From Phytophthora hibernalis (lineage: Eukaryota; Oomycota; Peronosporomycetes; Peronosporales; Peronosporaceae): a stretch of DNA of 64,000 nt. This document shows positions 55,701-64,000 of the stretch, in pieces. The notes below the pieces were generated by a model. That model made no database searches. It was not told the DNA's origin and saw only the letters and a program-made list of their open reading frames with translations. Numbering within the stretch: position 1 is the stretch's first letter; every line of letters starts with the position of its first letter. The position numbers and the translations under genes were made by a program. The stretch is from positions 434,001-498,000 of the forward strand of contig JAAKBF010000030.1 in the NCBI GenBank assembly GCA_012656075.1, given 5' to 3'.

Positions 55701-58700
55701 CTATCTTGTGCACGATGAAAGCGTTGACCATGGCGATATCAACTAGCCCGAGAAAATCGTCTTGTAGTATTTTCGCATCCTGATAGACCGTTGGATTGAG
55801 TAGCGTTGCAGACGTAGTTGATCGTGCACGTCCACTCCCTCCATGGCTTCGTGATAGTCACGAACAAGACGTGGGCACGGCACCTGCGAGGTGGATCCAT
55901 CGGGTTCACGGCGCGACACGTGCGTAAGCTGAGTTGAACACCCTGTGGCCAGGAATCGGACTGGCTTATTGTCCATCCATGACAACGCGACAAGTTTGGC
56001 TCAGCAAGTCGACGTGCAGACGTCTCAGGAATGCTACATGCGTGGGTACGGCTTGGTTCTTCATCTTCAAAGCTATCTTGTGCACGATGAAAGCGTTGAC
56101 CATGGCGATATCAACTAGCCCGAGAAAAATCGTCTTGTAGTATTTTCGCATCCTGATAGACCGTTGGATTGAGTAGCGTTGCAGACGTAGTTGATCGTGC
56201 ACGTCCACTCCCTCCATGGCTTCGTGATAGTCACGAACAAGACGTGGGCACGGCACCTGCGAGGTGGATCCATCGGGTTCACGGCGCGACACGTGCGTAA
56301 GCTGAGTTGAACACCCTGTGGCCAGGAATCGGACTGGCTTATTGTCCATCCATGACAACGCGACAAGTTTGGCTCAGCAAGTCGACGTGCAGACGTCTCA
56401 GGAATGCTACATGCGTGGGTACGGCTTGGTTCTTCATCTTCAAAGCTATCTTGTGCACGATGAAAGCGTTGACCATGGCGATATCAACTAGCCCGAGAAA
56501 AATCGTCTTGTAGTATTTTCGCATCCTGATAGACCGTTGGATTGAGTAGCGTTGCAGACGTAGTTGATCGTGCACGTCCACTCCCTCCATGGCTTCGTGA
56601 TAGTCACGAACAAGACGTGGGCACGGCACCTGCGAGGTGGATCCATCGGGTTCACGGCGCGACACGTGCGTAAGCTGAGTTGAATACCCTGTGGCCAGGA
56701 ATCGGACTGGCTTATTGTCCATCCATGACAACGCGACAAGTTTGGCTCAGCAAGTCGACGTGCAGACGTCTCAGGAATGCTACATGCGTGGGTACGGCTT
56801 GGTTCTTCATCTTCAAAGCTATCTTGTGCACGATGAAAGCGTTGACCATGGCGATATCAACTAGCCCGAGAAAAATCGTCTTGTAGTATTTTCGCATCCT
56901 GATAGACCGTTGGATTGAGTAGCGTTGCAGACGTAGTTGATCGTGCACGTCCACTCCCTCCATGGCTTCGTGATAGTCACGAACAAGACGTGGGCACGGC
57001 ACCTGCGAGGTGGATCCATCGGGTTCACGGCGCGACACGTGCGTAAGCTGAGTTGAACACCCTGTGGCCAGGAATCGGACTGGCTTATTGTCCATCCATG
57101 ACAACGCGACAAGTTTGGCTCAGCAAGTCGACGTGCAGACGTCTCAGGAATGCTACATGCGTGGGTACGGCTTGGTTCTTCATCTTCAAAGCTATCTTGT
57201 GCACGATGAAAGCGTTGACCATGGCGATATCAACTAGCCCGAGAAAAATCGTCTTGTAGTATTTTCGCATCCTGATAGACCGTTGGATTGAGTAGCGTTG
57301 CAGACGTAGTTGATCGTGCACGTCCACTCCCTCCATGGCTTCGTGATAGTCACGAACAAGACGTGGGCACGGCACCTGCGAGGTGGATCCATCGGGTTCA
57401 CGGCGCGACACGTGCGTAAGCTGAGTTGAACACCCTGTGGCCAGGAATCGGACTGGCTTATTGTCCATCCATGACAACGCGACAAGTTTGGCTCAGCAAG
57501 TCGACGTGCAGACGTCTCAGGAATGCTACATGCGTGGGTACGGCTTGGTTCTTCATCTTCAAAGCTATCTTGTGCACGATGAAAGCGTTGACCATGGCGA
57601 TATCAACTAGCCCGAGAAAAATCGTCTTGTAGTATTTTCGCATCCTGATAGACCGTTGGATTGAGTAGCGTTGCAGACGTAGTTGATCGTGCACGTCCAC
57701 TCCCTCCATGGCTTCGTGATAGTCACGAACAAGACGTGGGCACGGCATCTGCGAGGTGGATCCATCGGGTTCACGGCGCGACACGTGCGTAAGCTGAGTT
57801 GAACACCCTGTGGCCAGGAATCGGACTGGCTTATTGTCCATCCATGACAACGCGACAAGTTTGGCTCAGCAAGTCGACGTGCAGACGTCTCAGGAATGCT
57901 ACATGCGTGGGTACGGCTTGGTTCTTCATCTTCAAAGCTATCTTGTGCACGATGAAAGCGTTGACCATGGCGATATCAACTAGCCCGAGAAAAATCGTCT
58001 TGTAGTATTTTCGCATCCTGATAGACCGTTGGATTGAGTAGCGTTGCAGACGTAGTTGATCGTGCACGTCCACTCCCTCCATGGCTTCGTGATAGTCACG
58101 AACAAGACGTGGGCACGGCACCTGCGAGGTGGATCCATCGGGTTCACGGCGCGACACGTGCGTAAGCTGAGTTGAACACCCTGTGGCCAGGAATCGGACT
58201 GGCTTATTGTCCATCCATGACAACGCGACAAGTTTGGCTCAGCAAGTCGACGTGCAGACGTCTCAGGAATGCTACATGCGTGGGTACGGCTTGGTTCTTC
58301 ATCTTCAAAGCTATCTTGTGCACGATGAAAGCGTTGACCATGGCGATATCAACTAGCCCGAGAAAAATCGTCTTGTAGTATTTTCGCATCCTGATAGACC
58401 GTTGGATTGAGTAGCGTTGCAGACGTAGTTGATCGTGCACGTCCACTCCCTCCATGGCTTCGTGATAGTCACGAACAAGACGTGGGCACGGCACCTGCGA
58501 GGTGGATCCATCGGGTTCACGGCGCGACACGTGCGTAAGCTGAGTTGAACACCCTGTGGCCAGGAATCGGACTGGCTTATTGTCCATCCATGACAACGCG
58601 ACAAGTTTGGCTCAGCAAGTCGACGTGCAGACGTCTCAGGAATGCTACATGCGTGGGTACGGCTTGGTTCTTCATCTTCAAAGCTATCTTGTGCACGATG

Positions 58701-60840
58701 AAAGCGTTGACCATGGCGATATCAACTAGCCCGAGAAAAATCGTCTTGTAGTATTTTCGCATCCTGATAGACCGTTGGATTGAGTAGCGTTGCAGACGTA
58801 GTTGATCGTGCACGTCCACTCCCTCCATGGCTTCGTGATAGTCACGAACAAGACGTGGGCACGGCACCTGCGAGGTGGATCCATCGGGTTCACGGCGCGA
58901 CACGTGCGTAAGCTGAGTTGAACACCCTGTGGCCAGGAATCGGACTGGCTTATTGTCCATCCATGACAACGCGACAAGTTTGGCTCAGCAAGTCGACGTG
59001 CAGACGTCTCAGGAATGCTACATGCGTGGGTACGGCTTGGTTCTTCATCTTCAAAGCTATCTTGTGCACGATGAAAGCGTTGACCATGGCGATATCAACT
59101 AGCCCGAGAAAATCGTCTTGTAGTATTTTCGCATCCTGATAGACCGTTGGATTGAGTAGCGTTGCAGACGTAGTTGATCGTGCACGTCCACTCCCTCCAT
59201 GGCTTCGTGATAGTCACGAACAAGACGTGGGCACGGCACCTGCGAGGTGGATCCATCGGGTTCACGGCGCGACACGTGCGTAAGCTGAGTTGAACACCCT
59301 GTGGCCAGGAATCGGACTGGCTTATTGTCCATCCATGACAACGCGACAAGTTTGGCTCAGCAAGTCGACGTGCAGACGTCTCAGGAATGCTACATGCGTG
59401 GGTACGGCTTGGTTCTTCATCTTCAAAGCTATCTTGTGCACGATGAAAGCGTTGACCATGGCGATATCAACTAGCCCGAGAAAATCGTCTTGTAGTATTT
59501 TCGCATCCTGATAGACCGTTGGATTGAGTAGCGTTGCAGACGTAGTTGATCGTGCACGTCCACTCCCTCCATGGCTTCGTGATAGTCACGAACAAGACGT
59601 GGGCACGGCACCTGCGAGGTGGATCCATCGGGTTCACGGCGCGACACGTGCGTAAGCTGAGTTGAACACCCTGTGGCCAGGAATCGGACTGGCTTATTGT
59701 CCATCCATGACAACGCGACAAGTTTGGCTCAGCAAGTCGACGTGCAGACGTCTCAGGAATGCTACATGCGTGGGTACGGCTTGGTTCTTCATCTTCAAAG
59801 CTATCTTGTGCACGATGAAAGCGTTGACCATGGCGATATCAACTAGCCCGAGAAAAATCGTCTTGTAGTATTTTCGCATCCTGATAGACCGTTGGATTGA
59901 GTAGCGTTGCAGACGTAGTTGATCGTGCACGTCCACTCCCTCCATGGCTTCGTGATAGTCACGAACAAGACGTGGGCACGGCACCTGCGAGGTGGATCCA
60001 TCGGGTTCACGGCGCGACACGTGCGTAAGCTGAGTTGAACACCCTGTGGCCAGGAATCGGACTGGCTTATTGTCCATCCATGACAACGCGACAAGTTTGG
60101 CTCAGCAAGTCGACGTGCAGACGTCTCAGGAATGCTACATGCGTGGGTACGGCTTGGTTCTTCATCTTCAAAGCTATCTTGTGCACGATGAAAGCGTTGA
60201 CCATGGCGATATCAACTAGCCCGAGAAAAATCGTCTTGTAGTATTTTCGCATCCTGATAGACCGTTGGATTGAGTAGCGTTGCAGACGTAGTTGATCGTG
60301 CACGTCCACTCCCTCCATGGCTTCGTGATAGTCACGAACAAGACGTGGGCACGGCACCTGCGAGGTGGATCCATCGGGTTCACGGCGCGACACGTGCGTA
60401 AGCTGAGTTGAACACCCTGTGGCCAGGAATCGGACTGGCTTATTGTCCATCCATGACAACGCGACAAGTTTGGCTCAGCAAGTCGACGTGCAGACGTCTC
60501 AGGAATGCTACATGCGTGGGTACGGCTTGGTTCTTCATCTTCAAAGCTATCTTGTGCACGATGAAAGCGTTGACCATGGCGATATCAACTAGCCCGAGAA
60601 AAATCGTCTTGTAGTATTTTCGCATCCTGATAGACCGTTGGATTGAGTAGCGTTGCAGACGTAGTTGATCGTGCACGTCCACTCCCTCCATGGCTTCGTG
60701 ATAGTCACGAACAAGACGTGGGCACGGCACCTGCGAGGTGGATCCATCGGGTTCACGGCGCGACACGTGCGTAAGCTGAGTTGAACACCCTGTGGCCAGG
60801 AATCGGACTGGCTTATTGTCCATTCATGACAACGCGACAA
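37699..60840 (-). repeat. Tandem array 2: about 62 copies of the same 373-bp unit, inverted
   Basis: The same transposase-exon unit as array 1 but on -. Units are again 372-373 bp and almost identical. Visible variants are: T4 units near 40855, 42337, 51279, 55753, 59109 and 59482; GG units near 38702, 40194 and 40566; an 8-bp deletion near 41509; a 10-bp deletion near 42992 starting at the same base; one inserted C near 39763; and the same C-to-T change at about 38803 and 56683. The outermost unit (60460-60840) has TGA where all others have TGG, inside SWMDNK. The array ends at 60840, where the genuine upstream exon begins. Confidence 0.95.
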
Positions 60841-61850
60841 ACTCGGGGTGATCTCTCCAGACAGAAATCCGGTATGTTCCGCGAGGCATTCGTTTCGGTC
60901 GTTTTTGGGTAAATTGGATGCCAAGGCACCAATCTTTCCAGTCCTTCCTGATAGTACCGACATGAGCAATCCCCATGCTCAGAAGCTTGTGCGATAATGG
61001 TACTGAAGTGTAGAAGGTGTCTGGGCAAATGAGCCGATCCGTTGGTTGACCCCGCAGCACTTGAGTGACATTCTTCACCACCGTTCGTTGGGCTACTGCT
61101 TCTTCGTCTGCGTTGGCCTTTCCACAGTAGATATCCATCCTGAACAGAGCGGAAAGCAAAACAATCAGTCAGATCCAGAATCACAACAACACTTTATCCG
61201 GAACATCCCGAACACATTACGGACAGGACGGTTCACAAGAAAACGGATACAACGTACCTAGAGCAGTACGCGGACTCCGCACAGCAGGTCATGTAGAACT
61301 TGGTTCCCCACTTGTTTGGTTTCATACGAATGTACTGCCGCATCGGGTTTCGGCGGTGGCGTATGGGAACCATGCCTTCATCAAACGAGATTCTGGGGCC
61401 AAGTCGGTATCCGCGGAAGAACGTCTTTTGAAGTGCTTGAATGATAGGCCGAATCGTGAACGCACGATCCCCGCTGTCCACTTGCTTTGCGTTGTCGTTG
61501 AAATGCAAGTAGCGCGCAATATCTTGGAATCGGTCGCGACTAAGAAAGTGACCAAACGTTCCACGAGACGACGCCCCCTCCACCTTCGTAATCCAGTGTC
61601 GACTGAGACACTCTCGTCGTGGCTCCAGTGCACGTGCGATGAGGAGACCGATGAATCTAACGATCTCGTGCGGCTGAATTGGTTTTTCGTCTGAGCTTGA
61701 TCTTGTTTTCTTCGACCGAGAGCACAATCGTAGACGGAACCACTTGGCGTCTCTGCTGAGCATGTTCGCGCATTGATTGAGCGATGCCGTCAATACTCTC
61801 AAGGTGGAACTGGTTTGTCTGCTCGGCAATCATCCGCCACAACTACTTCG
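60841..61850 (-). pseudogene. piggyBac-like transposase, catalytic N-terminal half
   Basis: On - from about 61850: MIAEQTNQFHLESIDGIAQ, then after a shift DEKPIQPHEIVRFIGLLIAR, FGHFLSRDRFQDIARYLHFN and RLGPRISFDEGMVPIRHRRN (first catalytic Asp) to MTCCAESAYCSR. A 118-bp intron (61257-61140, GTACGT..TTCAG) joins in phase to MDIYCGKANADEEA, TDRLICPDTFYTSVPLSHKL (second Asp) and GTIRKDWKDWCL to WRDHPEFVALS. The next exon part is the satellite unit. DDE_Tnp_1_7 family signatures are clear. At least two frameshifts (about 61845 and 61700) and the TGA at the array edge break the gene. Confidence 0.85.
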
Positions 61851-62452
61851 GAAGAAAAAAGTAGAATATTGCCAAAGGATTCGCTGCGTACGCCAACGCA
61901 GGTCGTGTGGGACCGGACGGTCCGTCGTAGAAGGTCTAGGATCCAAAAGCACTTGGTCTGAATCACGCTCCATGAACACATCCCATTCATCCGCTCGAAG
62001 TCTGGCCAAGTCTTCTTCAGTTAGATCGAACTCAATCGGGACTTCGTCTGCTTCGTGGCCAGTTGCGTCTTCCGAGTCAGCATCACTATCTTCTGCTGCT
62101 GCAACAGCACTCGCATCAGCCTCACGCTTGTTCTCGTCCTCCTCGTCCTCATCCAACAATATGGACTCTTCGTCGCCTTCGGCTTCGGAGTCGAGCGCAA
62201 GAAGCCAATCGCCGCCACCAATATTCATATCATCCGCATCACTTGACTCGAAGAGACGGTCGCGTCGCAGTGCATCCAGAAAATTATCCGAGGCAAATGC
62301 GTCGAGTGGTATACGTGCATCAGCAAGAGCGCGAACATTCGACGAAGCCGGAACAGTGAGATCAGGACAGCTAACGGAGGCTCCGTGACACGAACTTCTT
62401 CATCATCCGGAATGTGCGCAGTAGCATTCGGTTCACGTGCAACTGTAATAAC
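61830..62452 (-). pseudogene. piggyBac-like transposase, acidic N-terminal region
   Basis: After a likely acceptor, TATTACAG, at 62446 the frame reads AREPNATAHIPDDEEVRVTE. It shifts near 62380 into NVRALADARIPLDAFASDNF, LDALRRDRLFESSDADD and a strongly acidic stretch with ESILLDEDEEDENKREAD. It then reaches VPIEFDLTEEDLARLRADEW and DVFMERDSDQVLLDPRP before the catalytic half. Such acidic leaders are common in piggyBac transposases. It belongs to the same gene as 60841-61850. Confidence 0.65.
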
Positions 62453-63165
62453 AAAACGTCAGTGTATGTAAATGGCACGAATATGCAAACTGGAGGATGT
62501 ACCGTTTCGACGTCGCTTCGAAGTTGTGCTGGATGGTACCGCTCGCCGCTTACCCCTCGCTCCCAAACCTTGGTTAGTGTCAGTCGCCTTGCTTGCGGCA
62601 CGTGGTTTCCTCGGCGTCTTCTTCTTGGCAGGCGCAGCGATGGTTCTCACAGCAACAGGCTGTTGATCCGGAGGGTGGCTTTTGCCGCGGCTCGTGGCTT
62701 GGCAGGAGCAGGCCTCTTCCTTTCAGCAGTCGTTAGAGCGGGTTGAGTCAGCGCAGCAGCGGGTGGTGTCAGCACAGCAGCATCGGGCGGCACGACAGCC
62801 GGTTGCGTCGCAACAGCATCGGGCGGCACGGTAGCGAGTTGCGTCGGCGCGGGATTGGGTGGCGATACTGCGAAGGCAAGCCACCCTTGGCGACGGCAGT
62901 AGCGCAGCAAACTCTCCTCACCTAGTCAAAAAGTGTTAGATTTGCTATTGTCAGACACGGATATAATCAAAAGCACATACCAACAAAAAATTCTGAGCCT
63001 TGATATTTTCACCGGGTGGTAGGTAGCGCTGGTCGTTGCTTAGGCCTGTCGACTTTCGGTAGGTCCAGCCTTTCTTGGTCAATTCGCGCCAAAACCGTTG
63101 AAAGGAAGTCTCGTAGGCGAATATCGCAAAGTCAGGAGTGATTGTCTCTCTTCCGGCGCAGATCT
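62453..63165 (-). pseudogene. piggyBac-like transposase, first exons
   Basis: The first exon (about 63165-62981) reads GRETITPDFAIFAYETSFQR, FWRELTKKGWTYRKSTGL and SNDQRYLPPGENIKAQNFLL. A W-x-GW-x-YxPPG N-terminal module like this precedes the catalytic domain in many Phytophthora piggyBac-like proteins. An intron with donor GTATGT (62980) and acceptor near 62916-62922 leads to SLLRYCRRQGWLAFAVSPP, a repetitive Pro/Ala/Thr linker with PPDA repeats, and a basic segment, APAKKKTPRKPRAASKA, probably a nuclear-localisation region. A frameshift lies near 62665. The next donor is near 62506. No ATG was found at the 5' end. Confidence 0.6.
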
Positions 63166-63360
63166 CGAAATGAAAGGCTCACAAAGGCCCGTGGATTCTA
63201 ATATCATTAACCCTACCCGCTTCCTGATTATCTCATGTCGCACGGGATACAGACATTACAGTCGACATGTTAAAATTTATCACATACAAATTCCTATAAG
63301 CGGATTTGGACCGCCGTCTGTAGCGGGGATAGCTGAATATTTTCACCTCTATAAATTAGA
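63166..63360. other. 5' subterminal region of the piggyBac-like element
   Basis: No gene is recognised. TTAACCCTACCCGC at 63207 also resembles a piggyBac end read on +, so a nested or alternative terminus is possible here. Confidence 0.4.
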
Positions 63361-63397
63361 TTCCGGATTATCCGTAATCTCGTAGTAGAAGGGCTAA
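63361..63397 (+). mobile_element. Second end of the piggyBac-like transposon
   Basis: TTCCGGATTATCCG leads to TAGTAGAAGGG and CTAA (63394-63397). It matches the terminal TAGAAGGG-TTAA of 32024-32035, with one mutated base in the target tetranucleotide. Together with 32001-32035 it brackets the transposase halves once the 20963-37698 segment is mentally flipped. Confidence 0.55.
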
Positions 63398-63555
63398 GCG
63401 GAGGGAGACGCACTCTACTTGGGGCTCTGGATTGGCTAAATTTATCTTTTCCTATTGGATGATTTTTGTACGAATGGCAGCGCTGTACAGCTGGCCGCCG
63501 ACCTTTTAGGTCCTTCCACACAGCGAATTGCGAAGACCCGCACGCGTCACGCACG

Positions 63556-63840
63556 ATGATGGCCGAGGGCAGCGAAGAGCTCGTCGTGTATGTCGATGAC
63601 TCTGAAGCTTACATCACCAACCAGAAGCTCGGGATGGCTATTGCGCACGTCTCCGCCCAAGCACAAGATCTCGCTGAGTATCAAGTTCAGCTGTATGCAA
63701 GTCAACAAGTTCAAGCGCCCAGCAGCAACAGCTTTACACTGAAGCTCGGGTCCAACAAGCACTGGTCGAATCTGAAACAAGAACAGAGGCGCTGGTGGAG
63801 ACGATTCGACAACGCTGGCTTCGGCCCACGACGCTTTTCC
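63556..63840 (+). CDS. Coiled-coil fragment, unrecognised
   Basis: The ATG at 63556 opens MMAEGSEELVVYVDDSEAY and a Gln/Ala-rich helix, HVSAQAQDLAEYQVQLYASQ. Near 63715 the better reading shifts to QQLYTEARVQQALVESETRT and EALVETIRQRWL. The coiled-coil style is like the fragment at 1064-1415 and like gag leaders of oomycete retroelements. No other motif is visible, and it overlaps the 3' side of the - strand fragment below. Confidence 0.3.
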
Positions 63841-63849
63841 GTGATGGCC

Positions 63850-63999
63850 CAGTCGTTTGCAGCTCCTTGGACTTCTTAAAGAGCGTACGAAGGGTACCGA
63901 CGATGTCCGTACCACAGCCGCAAACTTTTCCCCTTCGTACGCCCTGTCCAAGGCTTCTTCGACGTCCTCCTTCTTGTATCGCCCCCGACGCACCACCAT
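63850..63999 (-). pseudogene. Helix-turn-helix N-terminus, pogo/Tc1-like (partial at window edge)
   Basis: On - the frame opens at the window edge with RRGRYKKEDVEEALDRAYEG, then EKFAAVVRTSSVP and, after a one-base shift, RTLFKKSKELQTTGPSRKS. The pattern GRY..E....AL......FAA.....VP.RTL is that of the psq/pogo DNA-binding helix-turn-helix of Tc1/pogo-type transposases and related oomycete proteins. The start lies at or beyond the edge and the catalytic domain is not in the window. Confidence 0.4.
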
Positions 64000-64000
64000 A

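Noticed and set aside
20960..60840. CRISPR-like or other spaced direct-repeat array
   Set aside because: The units are 373 bp, abut directly without spacers, and are pieces of a eukaryotic transposase exon. There are no cas-like genes and the genome is eukaryotic.
20960..60840. Roughly 180 separate short genes, one or more per repeat unit on each strand
   Set aside because: They are identical frames created by the tandem repeat. The frame shifts each unit and most lack a proper ATG context. Only the transposase segment itself has biological meaning.
20960..60840. Centromeric satellite
   Set aside because: Tandem arrays with retroelements can mark centromeres, but there is no evidence of CENP-A association, the array sits inside one transposon, and known Phytophthora centromeres are described as retroelement-rich rather than satellite-based.
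1..64000. tRNA or rRNA genes
   Set aside because: No tRNA cloverleaf with A and B box sequences and no rRNA core sequence was recognised by eye on either strand; a covariance-model scan would be needed to be certain.

Overview
The window looks like accessory, transposon-rich chromosome from an oomycete, most likely a Phytophthora-like member of the Peronosporales. The evidence is eukaryotic gene structure with short GT-AG introns (about 54-120 bp), TCATT..CAATTT-type initiator/flanking promoter elements just upstream of small genes, and transposon families typical of oomycetes: a Ty3/Gypsy element with two RNase H domains and a chromodomain, degenerate Copia elements, and a piggyBac-like DDE element. 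All calls come from reading the sequence and recalled family motifs; no database was searched.

Layout. 1-2.7 kb: repeat-derived fragments, including a gag-like coiled coil on + and a truncated oomycete repeat-family protein on -. 2.7-10.9 kb: the only gene-like island. It holds three copies of a tiny cysteine-rich protein gene (3171, 4154, 8130; only the last is intact), an uncharacterised 315-codon reading frame, a five-exon 4-coumarate-CoA-ligase-like gene on - (8612-10678), and a decayed last-exon copy of it (6432-6969). 11.1-12.8 kb: a Harbinger-like remnant between 52-bp inverted repeats. 13.2-15.0 kb: a Copia remnant on - that contains a 163-bp internal inversion. 15.3-18.9 kb: a second, degenerate Copia on +, cut inside its reverse transcriptase by the LTR of a Ty3/Gypsy element on -.

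20.96-60.84 kb is the striking part. About 33.5 kb, roughly half the window, is a near-perfect tandem array of a 373-bp unit. The unit is a piece of a piggyBac-like transposase exon that includes its third catalytic aspartate. The array is in two blocks of opposite orientation (about 28 copies at 20960-31355 on +, about 62 copies at 37699-60840 on -). Between them lie the transposase 3' end, the piggyBac terminus, and the 5' two-thirds of the Gypsy element.

The layout has a simple explanation. If 20963-37698 is flipped in thought, the Gypsy RNase H frame runs directly into the integrase half at 19.1-20.96 kb. The transposase also becomes collinear (N-terminal half at 60.84-63.1 kb, array, C-terminal half), with piggyBac-type TTAA/CCCTTCTA ends outside. 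Both junctions share the same 4-bp AGGA/TCCT. The window therefore records a transposase-exon satellite that expanded to about 90 copies and was then split by a conservative 16.7-kb inversion.

Most reading frames outside the island carry frameshifts or stops. Several frameshifts lie in short homopolymers, so uncorrected long-read indels cannot be excluded.
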